Assembly: GCF_002843305.1 (NCBI RefSeq)
Contig: NZ_PGSG01000110.1
Span: 124,001 to 188,000, forward strand
Direction of reading: 5' to 3'
DNA: 64,000 bases
From: Streptomyces barkulensis
Lineage (GTDB): Bacteria; Actinomycetota; Actinomycetes; Streptomycetales; Streptomycetaceae
This document shows, piece by piece, positions 18,612 through 25,644 of the stretch. Numbering within the stretch: the first letter of the stretch is position 1; each line of letters opens with the position of its first letter. The notes below the pieces were generated by a model, which was not told where the DNA came from, made no database searches, and saw only the letters and a list, made by a program, of their open reading frames with translations. Made by a program: the position numbers and the translations under genes.

Positions 18612-19274
18612 ATGGTGCGGAACGCCCAGCGGTTCCACGGGTGGATCGCCGGTGCGGGGACGTCCTCCGGGACGCGGATCGTACTCGGACACTGGCCCCG
18701 GTCGCCGTTCGGACCGTTCAGCGACGTGATGCTGGAGCGGGCCGACGGGCAGCGGCTGCTGCTGGCCCCGTCCCGGCGGATCGCGGACTTCGTCGCCGCG
18801 GTCTACCGCTTCGACCGGGTGCTGGTCGTCCCGGTGGCGGTGGACGCGGCCGGACGGCACTGGCACGTCGCGGCCGGACCGCTGCGGATGAGCCTCACCA
18901 CCGGCCGCCGGGGCGGGCTCGGACTGCTGCTGCGGTGTGTGCCCGCCCCGCTCGCCGCCCGGCCCGCCTGGGTCGCGCTCACCGACCTCCCCGCCCGGCT
19001 GATGCCCGGGGTGCGGACCAGGGGCAGCGCGGGCGGCGGATACCAGGAGTGGTACGGCGTACGGGACCTGCGCGGGATCACCGGGATCGAGGCCTCCTGG
19101 GAGGGCCGGGATCTGGGCCCGCTCGCGCCGGTCGACCCACCGGTGCGGTTCGGGTTCGGCTCCGCACCCCGGACACCCGCCCTGGTGCGGGTGGTCACCA
19201 CCGTCGCGGGACCGCACGGGCCCTCCGCCCCCGCCCCCGCCTCCGCGCCTGCCTCCGGCCGGAGAGATCTGTAG
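18612..19274 (+). CDS. Hypothetical protein (actinobacterial)
   Basis: A 220-residue protein with no recognised domain. The body is beta-rich with an opening MVRNAQRFHGWIAGAGTSSGTRIVLGHWPRSPFGPFSDVMLERADGQRLLLAP and a middle VYRFDRVLVVPVAVDAAGRHWHVAAGPL, and it ends in an Ala/Pro-rich tail. There is no signal peptide and no clear membrane segment. Start ATG at 18612 follows AAGGGGTGCCC. It is 36 bp upstream of an ABC transporter gene pair on the same strand, but a possible promoter lies in that gap, so co-function is only a guess. Confidence 0.65.
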   Translation: MVRNAQRFHGWIAGAGTSSGTRIVLGHWPRSPFGPFSDVMLERADGQRLLLAPSRRIADFVAAVYRFDRVLVVPVAVDAAGRHWHVAAGPLRMSLTTGRRGGLGLLLRCVPAPLAARPAWVALTDLPARLMPGVRTRGSAGGGYQEWYGVRDLRGITGIEASWEGRDLGPLAPVDPPVRFGFGSAPRTPALVRVVTTVAGPHGPSAPAPASAPASGRRDL

Positions 19275-19310
19275 CGTGGGAGGTGTCCTTTCGGACCTCG
19301 GAGGTGCGGC

Positions 19311-20288
19311 ATGCGCGTTCCGGCCATACACACCGAGGGGCTGACGAAGCACTTCGGCGCGGTCACCGCCCTGGAGGACCTGGACCTCCGGGTGGAGCAG
19401 GGCGAGATCTTCGGCTTCCTGGGCCCCAACGGGGCGGGCAAGTCCACCACGATCCGCCTGCTGCTCCACCTCGTCCGCCCGACCGCGGGGACGGCGCGGA
19501 TCATGGGGGTGCCGGTCGAGGACGTCGAGCGCGCCCACCGGCACGTCTCCTACGTCTCGGGCGACGTCTCCCTGTGGCCGCAGCTGACCGGCATGGAGAT
19601 CCTCACCCACCTGGCCAACCTGTCCGGCGGCGCCGACGAGGCCTTCCGGGACGAACTCGTCGAACGGCTGAGGGTCGACCCGGGCGTGCGGGCCCGCTCG
19701 TACTCCAAGGGCAACCGGCAGAAGATCGCTCTGACCGCCGCGTTCATGACCCGGCCCGACGTGCTGCTGCTGGACGAGCCGACCAGCGGCCTCGACCCCC
19801 TGATGGAGGCGGAGTTCCAGGCGCTGGCCCGGGAGGCCGCCGACCGCGGCCAGACGGTCTTCCTCTCCTCGCACCTGCTGGATCAGGTGGAGGACATCTG
19901 CCATCGCGTGGCGATCCTGCGCGCGGGGCGGCTCGTGGAGGTCGCGGCGCTGGAGGATCTGCGCAAGCTGAACACCACGGTGTTCGAGGCGGTCCTGGAC
20001 GGTCCCGCGCCCCGGCTCGACGGAGTGCCGGGCGTGGTCGCCGTGGAGCGGATCGACCGCGGCCTGCGGGTGTCCGTCACCGGGCCGCCGTCGGCCGCGC
20101 TCTCCAGGCTGGCCTCGGCCGGACTGGTCAGGCTCCGCAGCCGGGAACCGAGCCTGGAGGAGATCTTCCTGACCTACTACGAGGCCACCTCCGGGCAGCG
20201 CGGGGCCGTCGCCGCCGCGCACGGCGCCCGGGAAGAACGGGACGCGCCGGAACCGCGGGACGCGCCGAGTCCGCGGGACCCGCGGTAG
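19311..20288 (+). CDS. ABC transporter ATP-binding protein (drug/antibiotic exporter type)
   Basis: A 325-residue DrrA-like ATPase. Walker A is GPNGAGKST (about residue 40), the Q-loop region is VSYVSGDVSLWPQL, the signature is YSKGNRQKIAL (a variant of LSGGQ), and Walker B is DVLLLDEPTSGLDP, followed by the switch His in SSHLLDQ. The C-terminal 90 residues are the extension usual in DrrA-type exporters. The next gene supplies the membrane part, starting 6 bp downstream. The family exports hydrophobic drugs or polyketides; the substrate here is unknown and no biosynthetic cluster lies nearby. Start ATG at 19311 follows GGAGGTG. Confidence 0.92.
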   Translation: MRVPAIHTEGLTKHFGAVTALEDLDLRVEQGEIFGFLGPNGAGKSTTIRLLLHLVRPTAGTARIMGVPVEDVERAHRHVSYVSGDVSLWPQLTGMEILTHLANLSGGADEAFRDELVERLRVDPGVRARSYSKGNRQKIALTAAFMTRPDVLLLDEPTSGLDPLMEAEFQALAREAADRGQTVFLSSHLLDQVEDICHRVAILRAGRLVEVAALEDLRKLNTTVFEAVLDGPAPRLDGVPGVVAVERIDRGLRVSVTGPPSAALSRLASAGLVRLRSREPSLEEIFLTYYEATSGQRGAVAAAHGAREERDAPEPRDAPSPRDPR

Positions 20289-20294
20289 GAGGCG

Positions 20295-21938
20295 ATGACG
20301 ATGGCCAGGGCCGTACCCGCACCCCGGGCCGCCCGCCCGGCGCGGCGGCACCGCACGGAGGCGGCGATCGCCGGGCTGGCGGCCCGGCTGATCCGCCGCG
20401 GCACCCTGGTGCTGGCCCTGTCGACCGCCCTCTACGCGGTCGTCGAGGTCCTCACCTACCTCGCCGCCTACCCCGACGCCGCGTCGCGCCGCACCATCTC
20501 CACCTTCCAGGACAACCCGGCCGTGCGGATGCTCCAGGGCATCCCGCACGCCGTCGACACCCCCGGCGGCTTCGCCGCCTGGGACGCCGGCTGGATCCTG
20601 GCCGCGATCGCCGGGATCTGGGCATTGCTGACCACCGGACGGCTGCTGCGCGGGGAGGAGGAGACGGGCCGGGCCGAGTCCGTACTGGCGGCGCCGGTGC
20701 GGGCGGGCCGCGCCCTGCTGGTGCAGCTGCTGGTCGTCGCCGCCGCGATCACCGTGATCGGCGCCGCGATCGCGACGGCACTGACGCTGTCGGGCGCCGC
20801 CGCGGCGGGCTCGGCGCTGTTCGGGCTGGGCGTCGCGGGCTTCGCGGCCACGTTCGCCGGGGTCTGCGCCGTCACCGCGCAGGTCTTCGAGGTGCGCCGC
20901 CGGGCCACCGGCGCCGCGGCCGCGGTGCTCGGCGCGTCCTTCCTGCTCAGAATGGCCGCCAACAGCAGCGACTCCCGCGGCTGGCTGCGCTGGCTGACCC
21001 CGTTCGGCTGGATGGACGAGCTCCACGCCTACCGCGACCCCCGGTGGGCGGCCCTGCTCCTGCTGTCGGCCGCGCCGGTGCTCCTGGGCGCCGTCGCCGT
21101 GCGGCTGCGCGCACTGCGCGACACCGGCGGCGCCCTGATCGCCGGCTCCGACAGCCGCCGCGCCAGGCTCGGGCTGCTGGGCGGCCCGGCGGCGTTCGCC
21201 TGGCGCGGGACGCAGGGCATGCTGGCCGGCTGGCTGACCGGCATCACCCTCTACGCCCTGGTGACCGGATCGGTGGCCAAGGCGGTCACCGACTTCGTGG
21301 CCGAGCAGGCGTCCTACCGGGAGATGCTCCGGCGGCTCGGGTGGGACCTGCAGCGGGTCACCGAGGGCTACCTGGGCACCATGGGTCTGCTGTTCGGCCT
21401 GCTGCTCTGCCTCCACGCCTGCTGGCGGATCGGCGCGGCGCGCGCCGAGGAGGCCGCCGGGCGTCTGGAGTCCACCCTCACCAGGCCGGTCTCCCGCTAC
21501 CGCTGGCTGGGCGGCCACATCCTGCTCGCCCTGGCCGCCTCCCTGCTGCTCGCGGCCGTCGCGGCACTGGCCGTGTGGGCCGGCGCGGTGGCCGGCGGGG
21601 CCGAGGTGGGGGCGGCCGGCGCGTTCGGATCGGTGCTGAACACCCTGCCCGTGGTGGTGCTCCTGACCGGCCTGGCCGTGCTGGTCTACGGCACCGCGCC
21701 CCGGCTCACCGTCGGTCTGCCGGTGACCGTGGCGGTCGCCGCCTACCTGGTGGAGACGATCGGGACGGCGCTGGACTGGCCGGGTCAGGTGCTGGATCTG
21801 TCGCCGTTCCACCACCTGGCCACCGTGCCCGTCGAGCCGTTCGAGCTCCTGCCCGCGGCGGTCATGACCGGCCTCGGGCTGCTGGCCGCGCTGGCGGGCG
21901 TCGCGGCCTTCGAACGCCGGGACGTCACCGGGGACTGA
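20295..21938 (+). CDS. ABC transporter permease, polyketide-antibiotic exporter type
   Basis: A 547-residue integral membrane protein with about twelve hydrophobic helices in two similar halves, matching the duplicated ABC-2 permeases called 'exporter of polyketide antibiotics' (COG3559). Helices include LIRRGTLVLALSTALYAVVEVL near the N-terminus and repeated Ala/Leu/Val stretches up to GLGLLAALAGVAAF near the end. Two ATGs, at 20295 and 20301, both follow AGGAGG; the second has better spacing. It pairs with the ATPase just upstream. A UUCG-loop terminator follows. Substrate unknown. Confidence 0.9.
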   Translation: MTMARAVPAPRAARPARRHRTEAAIAGLAARLIRRGTLVLALSTALYAVVEVLTYLAAYPDAASRRTISTFQDNPAVRMLQGIPHAVDTPGGFAAWDAGWILAAIAGIWALLTTGRLLRGEEETGRAESVLAAPVRAGRALLVQLLVVAAAITVIGAAIATALTLSGAAAAGSALFGLGVAGFAATFAGVCAVTAQVFEVRRRATGAAAAVLGASFLLRMAANSSDSRGWLRWLTPFGWMDELHAYRDPRWAALLLLSAAPVLLGAVAVRLRALRDTGGALIAGSDSRRARLGLLGGPAAFAWRGTQGMLAGWLTGITLYALVTGSVAKAVTDFVAEQASYREMLRRLGWDLQRVTEGYLGTMGLLFGLLLCLHACWRIGAARAEEAAGRLESTLTRPVSRYRWLGGHILLALAASLLLAAVAALAVWAGAVAGGAEVGAAGAFGSVLNTLPVVVLLTGLAVLVYGTAPRLTVGLPVTVAVAAYLVETIGTALDWPGQVLDLSPFHHLATVPVEPFELLPAAVMTGLGLLAALAGVAAFERRDVTGD

Positions 21939-22013
21939 GGTGCGGCGGTACGGCGGGCCCGGCCCGCCGGCCCCCAGCCCTTCGGAGGGACCTCTGCGGA
22001 CCGGAAAGGAAAC

Positions 22014-22047
22014 GGGGCCGCCGGCGCTTTCGAGCGCCGGCGGCCCC
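22014..22047. terminator. Perfect 15-bp hairpin with TTCG tetraloop
   Basis: GGGGCCGCCGGCGCT, loop TTCG, then the exact complement. It lies between the convergent permease gene and the antitoxin-like gene, so it can stop both transcripts. The TTCG loop is exceptionally stable in RNA. Confidence 0.85.
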
Positions 22048-22080
22048 GCCGCCCGTACGAGAGCCCTGCCTCGGCTCGCC

Positions 22081-22275
22081 CTACCGCAGCTGGTCCTCGT
22101 CGTTGCCGTAGGAGCGGCGCACGGACTCGGCGGCCTTGTCCGTCTGGGCGTCGTACTTGCCGCCGGTGCGCTCGTCGATGGTCTGGTCGGCGCGGTCGAC
22201 GCCCTTGTCCGCCTGGTCGGGGTGGCGCTTGGCCATCTTCTTGGCCTTGTTCGCCATGTCGCCCAGCTTGCCCAT
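22081..22275 (-). CDS. MT0933-like antitoxin family protein (orphan)
   Basis: A 64-residue, very charged protein: MGKLGDMANKAKKMAKRHP, then QADKGVDRADQTIDERTGGK and a polar tail. This matches the short MT0933-like antitoxin family (PF14013; Rv0909 in mycobacteria is paired with a toxin). It is probably a single long helix followed by a disordered tail. Start ATG at 22275 has GAGGAGG upstream on its strand. No toxin-like SRPBCC gene flanks it, so an antitoxin role is doubtful here. It may be a stress-related helper instead. Confidence 0.8.
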   Translation of the reverse strand: MGKLGDMANKAKKMAKRHPDQADKGVDRADQTIDERTGGKYDAQTDKAAESVRRSYGNDEDQLR

Positions 22276-22686
22276 AACGGCCTCCTCGCGGTGGTGTCGT
22301 ACCGTCTTGTCCTATATCGCCTAACCGCTGCCAAATGGGGGAAACATGTCGTTCTCCTGTGGATGGGCGCCGGGCCGCGGAATCCGGGCGATCTCCGAGG
22401 CGGAGGAGGAGGTGGCCCGGCAGCGGGGAAGGTGGGGTTCGCTGGACCGGACCGCGGGAAGCGGAGTACAGCCTTCCCGCTGGCCGGGCCGGGGCCGGGG
22501 CCGGGGCCGGGGCCGGGCCGGAGCGGCCGGCCCGCTGAACGGCCCGGCCGCCGTCGTCGGCCACAGTCGGTCACAGTTGGTAACCAGCGGGAAACCCCTG
22601 GCCGAAGCATTGTCGGTGCCGCATGATATTCGTTCTCCAGACGATCATTCAGAGGCCCCCGGCGGGGCCTTCACGGGGGGATGCAC
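22276..22686. other. Gene-free stretch with GGGGCC repeats
   Basis: About 410 bp separate the antitoxin-like gene from the next forward gene. It holds the divergent promoters by position. A (GGGGCC)4 tract at 22491-22514, inside a longer GGCCGGG-rich run (22482-22522), could form G-quadruplex DNA. An AT-richer patch at about 22600-22650 (GCATGATATT) probably lies near the promoter of the next gene. I see no convincing gene here. Confidence 0.5.
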
Positions 22687-23706
22687 ATGACGACCATCAG
22701 TCGGCACTCCGCGGCCGGGGAGCAGTCGGCGGGCGGGCGGCGCCGGCCGGTGTTCCCGTTCGGGCTGTGGAAGCGCGGACCGGCGGCGCGCCTGGTCACC
22801 GACTTCGGCGATCCGGAGCTGGCCCGGCTGCGGGAGGCGATCGGTGCGGGGGACTGGCCCGCCGTCCGCGAGCGGCTGGCGGCCGTGACCGACGGGGAGG
22901 AGCTGTGCCGGCTGGTGTGGCACGCCTCCAAGGCGCCGGGCACAGGCGAGCTGATGGGCCGTGTCATGGACCGCGAGCCGGACGGGACCCTGGCCCTGCT
23001 CATGGCCGGCGCGCACCACATCGACTGGGCCTGGGAGGCCCGCACCTCCGCACAGGCCTCCCAGGTCTCCCGTGAGCAGTTCCGGGTCTTCCACCAGCGG
23101 CTGGAGGTCGCCGAGGATCTGCTGTACCGGGTGGCCGAGCGCGAGCCGGAGTGGGTCGCCCCCTGGTTCATGCTCCAGGTCTGCGGCCGCGGCCTCCAGG
23201 TCGGACCCCAGATCGCCCGGCTCCGCTTCGAGGCGGCGGTGCGCCGCTGTCCCGGCCACCCGGGCGCGCACCGGCAGCACCTGCAGCAGGTGTGCGCCAA
23301 GTGGGGCGGATCCCACGAGGAGATGCACGAGTTCGCGCGCGAGTCGATGCTCTCGGCCCCCGAGGGCAGCCCGCTGGGCGAACTGGTGGCCATCGCCCAC
23401 CTGGAGCACTGGCTGGACCTGGAGCGGGGGGAGGACGCGGAGTACATCGGCCGCCCCGACGTACGCGCCCGGCTGCTGGAGGCCGCTCACCGGTCCATCG
23501 GGGACCCGGCCTTCGGACGTCCGTACGACTGGATCGGCGTGCACAACACCTTCGCCATGGCCCTCTCGCTGGCCGGCGAACGGGAGGCGGCGGCCGCCGC
23601 CTTCGCACCGCTGGAGGGACGGGTCACCGAGTTCCCCTGGCAGTACCTCGACTCCGGCGATCCGGTCGCGGCGTTCCGCAAGTGGCGCTCGCGCGCCGGC
23701 CGCTGA
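22687..23706 (+). CDS. Hypothetical all-helical (TPR-like) protein
   Basis: A 339-residue protein with no firm family name. Helical pairs recur: RLREAIGAGDWPAVRERLAAV, VFHQRLEVAEDLLYRVAEREPEW and EEMHEFARESMLSAPEGSPLGELVAIAHLEH, the look of TPR or Sel1-like repeats. It ends YLDSGDPVAAFRKWRSRAGR. It has no signal peptide. Of two close ATGs (22681, 22687) the second is better spaced after GGGGGG. It lies 75 bp upstream of an Hsp90 gene on the same strand, which is followed by another TPR-like gene, so it may be part of the same chaperone-linked set. Function unknown. Confidence 0.75.
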   Translation: MTTISRHSAAGEQSAGGRRRPVFPFGLWKRGPAARLVTDFGDPELARLREAIGAGDWPAVRERLAAVTDGEELCRLVWHASKAPGTGELMGRVMDREPDGTLALLMAGAHHIDWAWEARTSAQASQVSREQFRVFHQRLEVAEDLLYRVAEREPEWVAPWFMLQVCGRGLQVGPQIARLRFEAAVRRCPGHPGAHRQHLQQVCAKWGGSHEEMHEFARESMLSAPEGSPLGELVAIAHLEHWLDLERGEDAEYIGRPDVRARLLEAAHRSIGDPAFGRPYDWIGVHNTFAMALSLAGEREAAAAAFAPLEGRVTEFPWQYLDSGDPVAAFRKWRSRAGR

Positions 23707-23781
23707 CCGCGCCGGCCCGCCGGCCCACCGTCCCGCCGACTCGACGGCCCCTCCCGCCACCCACGGAAGAAAGCCCACCCG

Positions 23782-25644
23782 GTGTCCCAGCATCAGACGT
23801 CCCACACCTTCCAGGTCGATCTGCGCGGCCTGGTCGACCTGCTCTCCCACCACCTCTACTCCAGCCCCCGCGTCTACCTGCGCGAGCTGCTGCAGAACGC
23901 GGTGGACGCCATCACCGCCCGCCAGGCGCTGTCCCCGGGCGCCCCCGCCCGGATCACCGTGGAGACCGGTGAGACGCTCACCGTCACGGACACCGGCGTC
24001 GGCCTGTCCGAGAAGGACGTCCACACCTTCCTCGCGACGATCGGCCGCAGTTCCAAGCGCTCCGCCGACGGAGGCCTCGACGGAACGGCCATCGCCTCGG
24101 CCCGCTCGGAGTTCATCGGCCAGTTCGGCATCGGACTGCTCGCCTGCTTCGTGGTGGCCGACGAGATCACCGTGGTCAGCCGCTCGGCGGCCACCCCCGA
24201 CGCGCCGGTCGTCGAATGGCGCGGACGCGCCGACGGCAGCTACACCATCCGCACCCTGCCTGCGCACACCAGGCCGGAGCCGGGCACCACGGTGCGGCTC
24301 ACCCCCCGCGCGGACGGCACCGAGTGGACACGTCCCGACCGGGTCCTGGAACTGGCCCGGCACTACGGCGGCCTGCTGCGGCACGAGGTCACCGTGACCG
24401 ACGCCCGCGGCACGGCCACCCGCATCGACCGGACCCCGCCGTGGCAGGAGCGCCACGCCTCCCCGCGGGCCCGCCGCGAGGCGCTGGCCGAGCACTGCCG
24501 CTCCACCTTCGGCTTCACCCCGCTGGACACCGTCGAACTGGACCTGCCCGTCGTCGGGCTGCGCGGCGTCGCCTACGTCCTGCCGACCGCCGTCAGCCCC
24601 TCCCAGCGAGCCGGCCACCGGGTGCACCTCAAGGGCATGCTCCTGTCGGACCAGGCGTCCGAGCTGCTGCCCGACTGGGCGTTCTTCGTGCGCTGCGTGG
24701 TGGACACCACCGGTCTGCGGCCCACCGCCTCCCGCGAGGCGCTGTACGAGGACGAGACGCTCGACGCCGTGCGCGAGGCGCTCGGCGACCGGCTGCGCGA
24801 CTGGCTCACCGGCCTGGCCGCCGGCGACCCCACCCTCCTGCACCGCTTCATCGAGACTCACCACCTGGCCGTCAAGGCACTGGCCCGCCACGACGACGCG
24901 CTGCTGCGGATGCTGCTGCCGTGGCTGCCCTTCGAGACGACCGACGGCAACGTCACCCTGGACGAGTTCGCCCGCACCCACCCCACGATCCTGGTCACCC
25001 GGAGCGTGGAGGAGTTCCGGCAGGTCGCGCCGATCGCCGCGGCGGCCGGCCTCGGAGTCGTCAACGGCGGCTACACCTACGACCGGGACCTGGTGCACCG
25101 GCTGCCGGAGATACGCTCCGGCACCACCGTCGGCGACCTGGACCCGGCCACCGTCACCGCGCACCTGGACGCGGTGGAGCCCGCCGCCGAACTGGCCGCG
25201 GCCTCCTTCCTGGCCGTGGCCCGCGAGGTGATCGGCGTCCACGACTGCGACGTGGTGCTGCGCAGCTTCCAGCCGGTGACCGCCCCCGCCCTCCTGCTGG
25301 ACAACCGGGAGGCCCGGCACGAGCGCACCCGCTCCGAACTGGCCGGCACCGGCGACGGGCTGTGGGCCGACATCCTCGGCTCCCTGCGCACCGAGGCCCC
25401 CCGCGCCCAACTGGTCCTCAACCACCTCAACCCGCTGGTCCGCCGCGCGGCGACGATCACCGAACGCGGGCTGGCCACGGCCACGGCGGAGGCACTGTAC
25501 GGGCAGGCGCTGCTGCTCAGCCGCCGCCCGCTGCGCGCCGCCGAGAGCGCGCTGCTCAACCGGGCCTTCCTCGGCCTGCTCGACCACGCCATGCACGACC
25601 GGGCCGACACCCCCGGCGGCCCGGCCTCCCGGAAGGAGCCGTGA
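23782..25644 (+). CDS. htpG: Hsp90 family chaperone (HtpG-like)
   Basis: A 620-residue Hsp90. The GHKL ATP-binding domain shows YLRELLQNAVDAI (N-box, about 32-44), VTDTGVGLS (about 69) and IGQFGIGLLACF (about 113-124). The middle domain has PTASREALYED (about 313), whose Arg corresponds to the ATP-contacting SRE of HtpG. The C-terminal domain is diverged from HtpG, but total length is close to the usual 630. GTG start at 23782 with GAAGAAAG upstream. The stop TGA overlaps the next ATG (TGATG), which couples it to a TPR-like protein. Bacterial HtpG folds clients in the cytosol; the tight pairing suggests a dedicated partner. Confidence 0.9.
   Translation: MSQHQTSHTFQVDLRGLVDLLSHHLYSSPRVYLRELLQNAVDAITARQALSPGAPARITVETGETLTVTDTGVGLSEKDVHTFLATIGRSSKRSADGGLDGTAIASARSEFIGQFGIGLLACFVVADEITVVSRSAATPDAPVVEWRGRADGSYTIRTLPAHTRPEPGTTVRLTPRADGTEWTRPDRVLELARHYGGLLRHEVTVTDARGTATRIDRTPPWQERHASPRARREALAEHCRSTFGFTPLDTVELDLPVVGLRGVAYVLPTAVSPSQRAGHRVHLKGMLLSDQASELLPDWAFFVRCVVDTTGLRPTASREALYEDETLDAVREALGDRLRDWLTGLAAGDPTLLHRFIETHHLAVKALARHDDALLRMLLPWLPFETTDGNVTLDEFARTHPTILVTRSVEEFRQVAPIAAAAGLGVVNGGYTYDRDLVHRLPEIRSGTTVGDLDPATVTAHLDAVEPAAELAAASFLAVAREVIGVHDCDVVLRSFQPVTAPALLLDNREARHERTRSELAGTGDGLWADILGSLRTEAPRAQLVLNHLNPLVRRAATITERGLATATAEALYGQALLLSRRPLRAAESALLNRAFLGLLDHAMHDRADTPGGPASRKEP

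Noticed and set aside
22276..22686. A tRNA or small RNA gene in the 410-bp gap
   Set aside because: I find no acceptor-stem pairing or T-loop (GGTTCGA-like plus partner) that folds into a cloverleaf.
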